Origin: Bradyrhizobium elkanii USDA 76
Lineage (GTDB): Bacteria > Pseudomonadota > Alphaproteobacteria > Rhizobiales > Xanthobacteraceae
DNA length: 64,000 bases
Direction: 5' to 3'
NCBI RefSeq assembly: GCF_023278185.1
Contig: NZ_CP066356.1
Span: 7,122,001-7,186,000 of the forward strand
Shown: positions 38,673 to 47,867 of the stretch, one piece after another
How the letters are laid out: each line of letters begins with the position of its first letter
Numbering within the stretch: the stretch's first letter is position 1
Position numbers and translations under genes: made by a program
The notes under the pieces: model-generated
What the model saw: the letters and a program-made list of their open reading frames with translations, nothing else
What the model was told of the DNA's origin: nothing
The model's database searches: none

Positions 38673-41600
38673 TCAACCAGGTTCGCTGACAACGCCACCG
38701 CTCAGCTTCGCATGGAGCTTATCCAGCAACGCATCTGCGCTTTTGTTGATCCTCCGATCAATCGGGTCAATTTTCAGATCTGCCATCTGATAGACAGGTG
38801 CGCGCTCGCGCATCATCTCTTTGATCGTCTCTTCCGGATTGTCGGTTTGCAGGAGCGGACGCGTCGTGTTTTTGACCAAGCGCTTCGTTATGGTCTCCGG
38901 ATCGGTATTGATCCAGATCGAGATCCCTCTCTCGCGGATACGATCGCGGATCCTCTCGCTCATAAACGCGCCGCCGCCCGTTGCGAGCAACACGGCACCT
39001 CGCTCGAGCAATTGCAAAATCTCGCTCTCCTCCAGATCCCTGAAATACTGCTCGCCGTGGTCTTTGAAGATTTCGTTGATCTGTTTGCCCATCCTGGTCT
39101 CGATCGATTTGTCGGTATCGACGAAATCGAGGCCCAGCAGCTTGGAGAGCCGGCTCCCGATTGATGATTTCCCAGCGCCCATCATGCCGACGAGCACGAT
39201 CGGCCTCTCGCCCAAGGCTGCAACGATTTGCCCCGCGATGGGAGAGCGCTTGGGCATCTGGGGCTTGGCACTTCGCAAGGCGAGGACCGCGCTGGCGTCG
39301 GCCGTGCCGACCGCTTCCGCCTCCCAGTTGGGGATGCTCGTCGCCTGATCGGGAACTGGCACCTCGTTGACGATCTGTCTTGCGCGCTGCACGAGCTGCT
39401 CGGCCCTCGATTGGTTCATTGTCCCTCTGCTGCCTCGCTGCAGCATCTTGTATGTATCGTGATTGGCAAGCTTGGCCTGGTAGCTGGCCGGTGTATGGAA
39501 CTCGACCTCGAAACGGTAACCTTCGGGTGTTGTAAAGACGGTTTTGATTCCGACATAGGTCGGATTTCGCGTCCTGAACCAATTGGTTGTGCTGAGCTCG
39601 GTATAACCCTGCTCCTCAAAGGCGAGCACGGCCTTCCTGAACCCCATTGTAAAAGCGCCGTCAGGGATTTGAAAAACGTGCCGGACGGCGTTGCTGATCA
39701 GCTGTGAGGCAGTCCCGGAGGGAAGGCTTTTGCCTGTGAGTTGGTCGCTCAATGATTGTTCTGTCCGCAGGCGATGCTGATCGTGCGGCAGATTCACCTG
39801 AATGCCGTGTTGTTGCTGCAAGTTCGCGACGACATCGCCGACCACCTTCCTGATCGTCTCATCTTCGCCTCTCGCCCGATCAGCCTCACGCCTGGCGCGC
39901 ACGGTGGCCTCCTCGCGACTTAGCGTGATCATCGCACCGTCGTCGTTGGTCGGCCGCGGGGCGGAAGGTTCGGGCAGAATACCACTTTCCACACTAAGCT
40001 TGATCGCGGCTTCCATGACGGAGGCTGCCAGCGTCGGATTGTCCTTCAGATCGGCCAAAGTCGCCTCGACGTCCAATCTGCCGCAGTTGAGATGGGCCGC
40101 CATGCTCTTGGTATAAGGCACCGATTTCAGAGCCGGGGTTGCCTGCAGCAATTCCTGCAGACGTTTGCTTTTCGCTGCGAACAGCCGGGCGCCGGTGTCG
40201 GATTTATAGGCGTCGGTGCCAACCTTGACGCCAAGACTCAGGAAGTTGTTCGCGCTTTTGACAGGGTCATCGGCAACGTAACCGTCCGGCAAAGGATGGA
40301 TACGCGTCGGATAGTTGTCGACAAGCAGCTGGATGCGCTCTCGCGGCTGAGCAGCTGCCGGATATGCCTCGGCCAGGTCCGGGAACAATTCGCACAGCTG
40401 CGCACTCAGCGTCAGCCTTGCGTCATTCGAACCGTCGGTGGCAACGCCCACGGATTGCCCTTGCGCTGTCCACGCCTCAAGGTCGGCGATGAGTAGATCG
40501 GCCATTTCGCGGGCGACCGGGTGTCGTGCCGCCCCCATTTCCGCTCTCGCTTGGTCGAGCTTGCCCTCAATATCGGTCCGGCTCGCCGGCTCCTGGTCCA
40601 GCAGATCACGAAGCTCGCGCTTGAGCTGGTGGTGAATGCCCTCGTAGCTGCCGAACAGGGCACGCTCGGCAAACCAGTGGCGCGCCTCAGGCGATTGCGC
40701 CAGAAAGCTTCGCAATAGGCCAGTATAAGTTTCCAAGACCCCTTGTGTGGCGGCGAGGATCTGGCTTGTGCGGCTGAATTGATAACGATCGTCCTCGATC
40801 GCGGGGGTGTGCGATTTCGGCGGTTTGAGCGAACGCACGCCCTGCGCCTGCTCCTGCTGATCGAATTGCCGCACATGCTGATAAAGCGCGGGACGGTCAC
40901 CGACGATAATGACGGCGTCTCCGTCGAAATCGCCATCGAGCCGCTTTTGCTCCACAGGCGGAACGGCAACCAGCGAGCCCGGAGCGAACACTTCGGCTGC
41001 CTGGAGGACGCCGACAGTTTCGAGCGCTGTGTCCTGCTTCGTGCGGTCCTTCGCGCTCGTCCAGCTCGAATGGATCTTGACGTCTTCAGCAGACATGACG
41101 AGGTCGCGGTCGGCAAAGTCAGCTGGCCAGATCTCGTCAGGCACCACGATCAGCAAGCCCTTGGCAAAGAAGGTCGGATCGTCCGCGGCCAGTTCGCCAT
41201 GCGATTTCTGGGCGACATTCAAGCTATATTGAACGGCAATGCACCGATCAAGGAACGCCGCCGTCGGATCTCCATCGGCAGCCGATGTGACTTGCTCAGC
41301 TGCAAATGGACGCAGGTTAGGCTTGTCATACGGTGATCGCCCGATCAGCACCCCCGTCGTACCCGCCAAGGTGTCGCTCTTGATGGTCGACACATGCAGA
41401 CGCCCATCGCTTGAGGGCACGGCAATAGCGGCAGGGGCATCGATGTGTGCAGCCGTTACGGTGCGATAGAGCTCCTCGGACGTGAGCTCCTTGTTCTGTC
41501 TGCTATTGAGCCAGTTCCTGGCTTTATCTCTTGCCTCGTCCGCCACCTTTTCGCTGCGCGGATAATGATGCAGCGCCGAGGCAGGCACAGATGCTCTCTT

Positions 41601-44600
41601 GCCTTCAGCATAGGCGGGGACCCGATCGGGGCCATTCTGTTCGCCAGCGAGGCGAACAGCGCGCATTTTCCCAGCCAGTGAGGCCTTGATGAAGCCGGTG
41701 CCGTCATGTGGTCGCAACGCGATCGGACCGTTTGGTCCAACGAGCGCGAATGGGTGAGCCCGCTCCGCAGGCCGGTCCGGGAGCAGCGAGATTTTGAAAG
41801 CGCCTTCGAGCACGCTGTCCTGGGGCGCGAGGCCTTTGATGGATGGTGAGCCTGCAAATCCCCTGCGCTGGGTATAAAAGTAAGCTTCCTTGAATGGCGC
41901 CCAGGCACGCGATAGCTGCTCGAAGTCCGTACCCGCTGCGGTGTCGGCATACGGAATTGCGAGCAGCTTCCCCCCCTCCTGCTCGATCCGCCGCCCGCCA
42001 GGCGCGCGCGCACCGACCTGCGCCAGGGTCAATCGCGGCGGCTTCAGCTTGCTGCCGCCGAACAAATCCATACGATACGGGATGCCATCGACACTGAGCG
42101 TGCGGGTCAGCATGAAGCTGCTGGGCTTTCCAGGCAGTTGGACCGCAACCACCGGTACTTTCCCCTCAGTCAGGCGATGCAAAACCGAATATCGTATTTC
42201 CGGCTCCGTGGTCAGCCGCTGACCTCGCATATCCACGACCGGCAGCTGCATCAATCCGGCATTCCCCTCCGGGGGACGCGGCTCGTGGTCCATGTCGCGC
42301 AACACTTGGTGGGTGTTGAATTTCGCGGCAGGACGCTGCGCATGGACTGTCGCGACATTTTGCTCCAAGAACGAATCCAGCGCATCGATGGGGTCGTCGG
42401 CCTCGATGTCCGCGATCAGGTTCCAGCTCATGTTGGACAGATCGCGTTCAATCAGATCGCGTGTAGAGTGCAGGATCTCTCTGGTCCCGCGCGCGATGTC
42501 CTGCTGCCTGATTCGCAATTGGGATTGATCGCCTTCGACATAGGGGCGTCGATAAAGTTTCTCGAGGATCACCCGGGCCTTAAGGACCTGGTAGATCGAC
42601 AAAGCGGGGGTACGGCTCGCGTATGGGCCACGGATCCGTTCCGCATCGGTCGCGGCCAAATGCGCCGTGATCTTGTCGTGCGCGATGCGCTGAATGTCGT
42701 TCAACAAGGTCAGCGCTTGCCTGCGGTGCCAGCGCAGCTGCTTCTGCGAGCTGCGCGCCAGGGGCAGCACAGCGACGCTGAGGTGTCCCATGGTCTCAAG
42801 GTCATGCTCAGCGGCAAAATCGTCACCGGCGCTCAATTCCGCAAGCCTGGTCAGCCCCAATGGCGCCAGCAAGGACAAATCGTCAAACAGCCGCGCCTTG
42901 CCAAAGGCTTTGAAAATGTTGGCGATGCTAAGAACGCCAGCCTGTTGCAGTCGATCGTTGGCATAGTACAGATGGTGCGCGAGCTTGTGCAGGCGGTTCT
43001 TCAGAAGGGCGGCTTGATCGCTCTCTCCACGGTCTTCGGCCTCCATCGTGCAGCGCGCCAGAGCATTGGCAAGCATGCCGAGCTCAGGGGTGGTGAAGGC
43101 ATTAAATCGTCGCGCTCCGGCGCCGACACTGCGCGCGATCTCCATCACCGCCTGCCTGCATGCCTCCTCTTCCGGCCATTTGGCAAAATCGTGCAACAGG
43201 GTCGCGACCGCCAGCGGCTCAAAATCGGACAGTCCGGCCTCGCGATGCATCATCTCGCGCGCAATAGCAGCTGTCGCCTCGCCGCAGCGTTCATGCTCGA
43301 ACTTGCCGAATCCGTTCGCAAGATTCCGCAAATTCTGCTGCGTAAAGCCGGACAGCCCATCTCGTCGGTCGGCGCGGCCGCAGATTTCGGCCGCGATTGC
43401 CAACATGGCCTCGCTGCAATTCCTCTCGCGCGGCAACTTGCTGAACCCATTCACGAGGTTTGCAAGTCCTTGCGGGGAAAACTCGGCGAGCCCACGCTGG
43501 CCAGCGTGGCGTGCGATTTCGCCGCCTATCAAGGCCATTGCCTGCGCGCAGTCGTCATCTTCTGCGAGCTTGCTCAAACCGTTCGCCAGCATTGACAAAT
43601 GCTGGCCATCGAAGCTAGCGAGCGAATTGGCGCGATAGTTGAGCAGTTCAGTGGCGATCGAAATCAGGGCTGGACGAGCGGCCTGTTCTGGCCATTTGGA
43701 AAAGCCGTTCGCCAGATTTGCCAGGTGCTGCTCAGTGAAATCGGACAGTCCGCTGTCCCGGCCGGCGCGATCGCGGAGCTCGCTGGCAAGCGCTGCAATC
43801 ACGGGATGGGAGCTCAGTTCGCCGGGCCACTTGCTCAATCCGTTCACAATATTCGCCAAGTCCTGCGGGGTTGCATTTGCAAGGCCATTGCGGTGCTCGG
43901 CGCGGCGGCTGAGTTCCGTTGCAATCGACAACGCGGCTTGACCCGCCCGCTCCGGCCATTTGCTGAAGCCATTGACCAGGTTTGCCAGGTGCTGGAACCT
44001 AAAATCTGCGAGCCCCTCGATGCTTGTGGCGCGGCGACGGATTTCGGCTGCGATCGAAGCTATCGCCTGGCCGCAGTCCTCTTCTGTTGGCCATTTGCTG
44101 AAGCCGTTCACCAGATTTGCAAGATCCTGCTCACTAAAGCGGGCGAGCCGTTCTCCCCGCGTGGCACGGACCACGATCTGTCTTGCGATCTCGACCGTCG
44201 CGGCCCGATTGATATCGTCGTCCATCGACATGGTCTTGCTGAACGCGTGCACCAGGCGGGCGAGCTCCCGTTCCTGAAAACGCGAGAGCCGGACGCGACG
44301 GCCCACGACTTCGCCTGCGATCGCGCTTATTGCGTGGAACGCTTGCGCAATCTGCGGCCATTTCGCGAATCCGTTCGCCAGGCTGGCCATGTCCTGTGGG
44401 TTGAATTCAGACAAACGGGAAGGCCGGTCGGCGCGGCGAAGAATCTCACTGGCTAGCGCGCGCGCAACGTCCTCGGTTGGCAGTTTTCCGTTCAACTTGC
44501 CGAACCCGCTGACGAGGTTCGACAGATCCTGGGACGAAAAATCAAAGAGCTGAGCTGGACGCTCGGCGCGGCGAACGATCGCCCGGGCGATCTCGGAGCT

Positions 44601-47237
44601 GGCGCGAACACATGCCTCGTCTTCCGCCCTGTTGGCGAAGCCGTTCAGCAGCATTGCCAGGTCCTTTGGCTTAAAACCGGACAGACCCGACCTGCCGTTT
44701 GCACGTTGATCAATTTCAGCGGCAATCAAGGCTTCGGCGCCGCCAAGATTTGCGTCTTGGGGCCATTTGCCAAAGCCGTTGACGAGGTTCGCCAGTTGCT
44801 GCTCATCGGCACGAAAGAGCTCAGCTGCGCCGCGACGGACGAGTTCGCTCGCAACCGCAATTGTGGCTCGCTCGCAAGCCGGCTCTTGCGGCCACTTGCT
44901 GAAACTGTTCACCAGGGTGGAGAGATGTTGTAAGGCAAAATCGGTCAACAGATCGGCCTCTACATCGTTTGCCACCTTGAGGCCCGCTTCACGGCAGGCC
45001 CGCTGTTCGGGCCACTTGCTGAAGCCGTTCATCAGCAGGGAGAGGTCTTGACTGCTTGACTTGTAAAGCACGCCTGGCTCATCGCAGCAGAATTCGGCGA
45101 TCCGGATCGTCGCATCGCGGCATTCCATGGCCCGGGAGTGGCGGCCAAAGGAGGAAGCAAAGAGGGAGAAGCCTCTGGGATCGACCCGCTTCATATCGGC
45201 ATTGTCAAGGCGCGAGAGTCGAGCCGCCAGAGCTCTGCAAGCACTTGCCCCGGCTTCACCTGTGCGGCTGATCACGTTGCATGCCGTTGCGTACGCCCAG
45301 GAGCAGCCGATGTTGTCTTCGAGCTGCGGGACAAAACGCGCCTCGAAATGTGCAGCCGCCTTTTGGTCGAATTCGGCGAGTTCGTGCCCACGGAACTGTT
45401 TGGCATAACGCATCAACACACGCGAGAAGACATCGATGTTGCGAGCGCCCGCAATGTCTGCCAGCGCGGCATTGAGGTCGTCCGAATTCCTAAAATGAGC
45501 TTGGGATGTTACATGCTCAACGTTCCGGCCTGTGGCATTGTCACCGCGCCATCCAGGTCCGCGACCTCGTCCCGCGACCGATTGAGGATGCGGTGCAAGC
45601 TGGCCTCTTTGCTCAAGATCGGCGCGGCCTTGTCGCCAGGGCTGCTCTTGCGGTCGCAAGTCACCAGCCTCACGACAAGCTGCGCCACCGGAAGCTCCAT
45701 AAGGCTGCGGCGAATTCTGATGCGCAGGCGCCGCGTCAGGATGCCATCCGCCCCTCTGGTCCTGCCGACCGGGAAGCGGCCGGGCATGTCGCGGGAGTGC
45801 GCTTTGCCGCGAGTTTCCGGCTACTCGATCGCTCCGCCAAGGCTCTCCACCGCGACCCGGAAGACCGTCGTTCATGCCTGGTGCGACATTGCCTCGATAA
45901 GGTTGATCGGGGGGTGCGGCATGAAGGGGCGCCGCGGGCGTGCCCTCGAAGCGACGCCAGCCTGGCGCTTCACCGCGCCAATTGGAGGCAAATTGCGATT
46001 GCAAGGCAAGCCCCTCACCTTGCGGCGTTCCGGCGGCTCGATCGGCACGCCACGGCCCGCGGTCCGAACGCGACGAGCTTGCATCCGGATGCGGTGCGCC
46101 ACGGTGACCTTTCCGATTTCGCTCAGGTCCTCGACGATCGGCGGACGTCGCGGGCAGCTCCTCGAGGCGCCATCCTTGCGCGCCGCTGCCCTGGCCGAAA
46201 CCGGCTTCGATATGCGAATGCCGCGGCTCTCTCGGGAAGCCGCCTGCGGCTTGATCGCCGTGCCAGGACCTGCCTGAGAAACGCGAAGGGCCAGCATCGC
46301 CATCAGGAGCTGCGCCATCGCCTCTGTGAAATCGGTCAGGGCCCGCACCAATATTGTGTGATGGCATATCATCGATGCGCCAGGCCGGCATTTCGCCAGG
46401 GCGAGCGAAGCGGCCTTCGACAGTCGGGGCACGGGCACCTTCTCGCGCGCCTTCCCGCGCGCGATCAGCACGCCAGCGTTCGCCTGCCGGACGTGCGCCG
46501 TCTGCGTTGCCTTCTGCCGTGCCATGGCGGGAATCAAATCGCTCACCGAGCGAGCCATCAGGTGCCAGAAAGGGCCTGTTGTTGAAGCTCCAACCGGGCG
46601 CCCTGCCACCTCGATCCGAATCGCCGACCCCATACGGCCCGCGCAAGACGATTTGCGAGCTTTCGTCTGATCGATTGGCACGCCATGGTTCGTCTGCCGA
46701 ACGCGCGGACGCTGCGCCCGCATTCTGTGCGGTCTCGCGGAATTGATCCGGCCTCCAGGAATCCGGAGCACGCGCGCTCGGCGCGGGCCCATCGTCAAGG
46801 CGCGACCTTCCTGCAACATTTCCCCTGCCGGACCAGCGCCCTTCCTCTCGGAGCGCGCGCCCTGACGAGGTTGACGCCTGCGGATCATCGAACGAGGATC
46901 TTGCACCGGTACGCAGCGCGCCGGCGCCGGAGGAAGAGCGGAGATTCTGATTGCCTCCGGTCGCGCTGTGCAGCGCCTGCGCCAACATCCGATGGGCAGC
47001 TGAAGTTGGACGGAGGGGCCGCTCCGGCAGACCAGCGCAGGTACGGCGCTCGTCACCAGAGAAGGACGCGGGCCGATCGTCAGGCTCGGAGCGAATTTGA
47101 TTTACGACCGAGTTGAATGATTGACGCTCTTCACCCTGGCCAGCAGCCGTTTCAACGCGAGCACTATCGGCATTGTCGCCCGCGGTGCGGCCAGCCTCTG
47201 AATTGAACGATTTGCTGCCCTCATCAATGCCGCGCAT
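38673..47237 (-). CDS. Giant SKWP-repeat effector (XopAD/RipS type) ending in a shikimate kinase domain
   Basis: This 2854-residue protein is a likely type III effector. Residues 1-590 are Arg/Gly/Ser-rich and probably disordered. Residues about 690-1400 hold some 17 helical repeats of 42 residues with the core LVNGFSKWPEE, the signature of the SKWP family (RipS of Ralstonia, XopAD of Xanthomonas). Residues about 1950-2150 contain GVLIGRSPY and LDGDFDGDAVIIV (D2101-D2107). Residues about 2489-2610 resemble a RelA/SpoT-like nucleotidyltransferase (EQSLSDQL, YVGIKTVF, FEVEFHTPASY). Residues about 2675-2850 are a complete shikimate kinase: Walker A GMMGAGKSS (2684), DTD, FRDLE, TGGGAF, TTRP and RAPVYQ. 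A weak tts box lies 99 bp upstream. Host-cell function is unknown. Confidence 0.85.
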   Translation of the reverse strand: MRGIDEGSKSFNSEAGRTAGDNADSARVETAAGQGEERQSFNSVVNQIRSEPDDRPASFSGDERRTCAGLPERPLRPTSAAHRMLAQALHSATGGNQNLRSSSGAGALRTGARSSFDDPQASTSSGRALREEGRWSGRGNVAGRSRLDDGPAPSARAPDSWRPDQFRETAQNAGAASARSADEPWRANRSDESSQIVLRGPYGVGDSDRGGRAPGWSFNNRPFLAPDGSLGERFDSRHGTAEGNADGARPAGERWRADRAREGAREGARAPTVEGRFARPGEMPAWRIDDMPSHNIGAGPDRFHRGDGAAPDGDAGPSRFSGRSWHGDQAAGGFPREPRHSHIEAGFGQGSGAQGWRLEELPATSADRRGPERNRKGHRGAPHPDASSSRSDRGPWRADRAAGTPQGEGLALQSQFASNWRGEAPGWRRFEGTPAAPLHAAPPDQPYRGNVAPGMNDGLPGRGGEPWRSDRVAGNSRQSALPRHARPLPGRQDQRGGWHPDAAPAHQNSPQPYGASGGAACREAGDLRPQEQPWRQGRADLEQRGQLAPHPQSVAGRGRGPGWRGDNATGRNVEHVTSQAHFRNSDDLNAALADIAGARNIDVFSRVLMRYAKQFRGHELAEFDQKAAAHFEARFVPQLEDNIGCSWAYATACNVISRTGEAGASACRALAARLSRLDNADMKRVDPRGFSLFASSFGRHSRAMECRDATIRIAEFCCDEPGVLYKSSSQDLSLLMNGFSKWPEQRACREAGLKVANDVEADLLTDFALQHLSTLVNSFSKWPQEPACERATIAVASELVRRGAAELFRADEQQLANLVNGFGKWPQDANLGGAEALIAAEIDQRANGRSGLSGFKPKDLAMLLNGFANRAEDEACVRASSEIARAIVRRAERPAQLFDFSSQDLSNLVSGFGKLNGKLPTEDVARALASEILRRADRPSRLSEFNPQDMASLANGFAKWPQIAQAFHAISAIAGEVVGRRVRLSRFQERELARLVHAFSKTMSMDDDINRAATVEIARQIVVRATRGERLARFSEQDLANLVNGFSKWPTEEDCGQAIASIAAEIRRRATSIEGLADFRFQHLANLVNGFSKWPERAGQAALSIATELSRRAEHRNGLANATPQDLANIVNGLSKWPGELSSHPVIAALASELRDRAGRDSGLSDFTEQHLANLANGFSKWPEQAARPALISIATELLNYRANSLASFDGQHLSMLANGLSKLAEDDDCAQAMALIGGEIARHAGQRGLAEFSPQGLANLVNGFSKLPRERNCSEAMLAIAAEICGRADRRDGLSGFTQQNLRNLANGFGKFEHERCGEATAAIAREMMHREAGLSDFEPLAVATLLHDFAKWPEEEACRQAVMEIARSVGAGARRFNAFTTPELGMLANALARCTMEAEDRGESDQAALLKNRLHKLAHHLYYANDRLQQAGVLSIANIFKAFGKARLFDDLSLLAPLGLTRLAELSAGDDFAAEHDLETMGHLSVAVLPLARSSQKQLRWHRRQALTLLNDIQRIAHDKITAHLAATDAERIRGPYASRTPALSIYQVLKARVILEKLYRRPYVEGDQSQLRIRQQDIARGTREILHSTRDLIERDLSNMSWNLIADIEADDPIDALDSFLEQNVATVHAQRPAAKFNTHQVLRDMDHEPRPPEGNAGLMQLPVVDMRGQRLTTEPEIRYSVLHRLTEGKVPVVAVQLPGKPSSFMLTRTLSVDGIPYRMDLFGGSKLKPPRLTLAQVGARAPGGRRIEQEGGKLLAIPYADTAAGTDFEQLSRAWAPFKEAYFYTQRRGFAGSPSIKGLAPQDSVLEGAFKISLLPDRPAERAHPFALVGPNGPIALRPHDGTGFIKASLAGKMRAVRLAGEQNGPDRVPAYAEGKRASVPASALHHYPRSEKVADEARDKARNWLNSRQNKELTSEELYRTVTAAHIDAPAAIAVPSSDGRLHVSTIKSDTLAGTTGVLIGRSPYDKPNLRPFAAEQVTSAADGDPTAAFLDRCIAVQYSLNVAQKSHGELAADDPTFFAKGLLIVVPDEIWPADFADRDLVMSAEDVKIHSSWTSAKDRTKQDTALETVGVLQAAEVFAPGSLVAVPPVEQKRLDGDFDGDAVIIVGDRPALYQHVRQFDQQEQAQGVRSLKPPKSHTPAIEDDRYQFSRTSQILAATQGVLETYTGLLRSFLAQSPEARHWFAERALFGSYEGIHHQLKRELRDLLDQEPASRTDIEGKLDQARAEMGAARHPVAREMADLLIADLEAWTAQGQSVGVATDGSNDARLTLSAQLCELFPDLAEAYPAAAQPRERIQLLVDNYPTRIHPLPDGYVADDPVKSANNFLSLGVKVGTDAYKSDTGARLFAAKSKRLQELLQATPALKSVPYTKSMAAHLNCGRLDVEATLADLKDNPTLAASVMEAAIKLSVESGILPEPSAPRPTNDDGAMITLSREEATVRARREADRARGEDETIRKVVGDVVANLQQQHGIQVNLPHDQHRLRTEQSLSDQLTGKSLPSGTASQLISNAVRHVFQIPDGAFTMGFRKAVLAFEEQGYTELSTTNWFRTRNPTYVGIKTVFTTPEGYRFEVEFHTPASYQAKLANHDTYKMLQRGSRGTMNQSRAEQLVQRARQIVNEVPVPDQATSIPNWEAEAVGTADASAVLALRSAKPQMPKRSPIAGQIVAALGERPIVLVGMMGAGKSSIGSRLSKLLGLDFVDTDKSIETRMGKQINEIFKDHGEQYFRDLEESEILQLLERGAVLLATGGGAFMSERIRDRIRERGISIWINTDPETITKRLVKNTTRPLLQTDNPEETIKEMMRERAPVYQMADLKIDPIDRRINKSADALLDKLHAKLSGGVVSEPG
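43030..45180 (-). repeat. SKWP repeat array (about 17 units of 126 bp)
   Basis: Degenerate tandem repeats inside the giant effector gene. Each unit encodes about 42 residues: a helix ending xxDLANLVNGFSKWPEE, an acidic or Cys-containing turn, then a helix AxxxIAxEIxRRA. Some units have lost the WP pair (for example FGKFEHERC, LSKLAEDDD). Such arrays fold as a helical solenoid for protein binding. Confidence 0.9.
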
Positions 47238-47335
47238 AAACTTTCATCTCCGATCTAGGTGGGACAGCATGACCCATCCGCCACAAACTGGCTCTCCGAC
47301 GCGGACATTCGCCACGAACGGCGGGGTGAGGTCGA

Positions 47336-47363
47336 TACCAAGTTCCGCTGACGGAAAGCTGAC
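47336..47363 (-). promoter_or_regulatory. Degenerate tts box upstream of the giant effector
   Basis: On the minus strand: GTCAGCTTTCCGTCAGC then GGAACTTGGTA. The first eight bases and the final TA match the tts consensus, while the central TCGAAAGCT is changed to CCGTCAGCG and the CC pair is missing. It ends 99 bp before the ATG, the same spacing as the other tts boxes here, so it may be a weak but real TtsI site. Confidence 0.5.
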
Positions 47364-47585
47364 GTGAACTGACCATGAGAACTGACCATGAAAGTGGATT
47401 TGTCAGCTCACAGGGGAGGCAGACAGATGTCGACGGCGACCGGTGCAAAGTGCCCAGCCGCCCAGCATTTTCTACGAGGGCGTTGCACTCATGGTCCTAA
47501 ACACCGCAGATCGTTCCCAAAACGAAGGGCCCCCGCCGGATACAAGGGCCCTTACAGAACTTGGAGGAGGAGACGTCTCCAAGGC

Positions 47586-47789
47586 CTATGTCGGCGACTG
47601 TAAGCCTGAAGACGATACCCATTGATCAATGTCAGCTGCGATCTCCGCCGTCCGCGCACGCTTCAGCAGCTGGTCGCGCTCAATGCCGGGCGGAAGCCGC
47701 GCTGCCTTGTGGAAGATATCGTCGGCAAACGCATTGAGCCGGTCCTGAAGCGATGTGGTTTGCTTTGCTCTATTTCTGGTTTTCTTCAT
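47586..47789 (-). CDS. Small helical hypothetical protein
   Basis: This 67-residue protein begins MKKTRNRAKQTTSLQDRLNAF. It has the pattern LQDRLNAFADDIFHKAARLP-PGIERDQLLKRARxAE, which I recall from many small Bradyrhizobium proteins of unknown function. The frame is open to 47867, but the ATG at 47789 is the family-like start. No motif for function. Confidence 0.6.
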   Translation of the reverse strand: MKKTRNRAKQTTSLQDRLNAFADDIFHKAARLPPGIERDQLLKRARTAEIAADIDQWVSSSGLQSPT

Positions 47790-47867
47790 AACGCGCTCCG
47801 TATTTTCTCGGGAGCGTTGAGGCTCACCTTTGCGATGAGCGTATGAAGTTACAATGATCGTTTCCAC

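Noticed and set aside
42138..46585. Several long plus-strand frames opposite the SKWP effector
   Set aside because: They mirror the repeat periodicity of the real gene on the other strand, have no start signals, and show repetitive Ala/Arg-rich composition typical of antisense frames.
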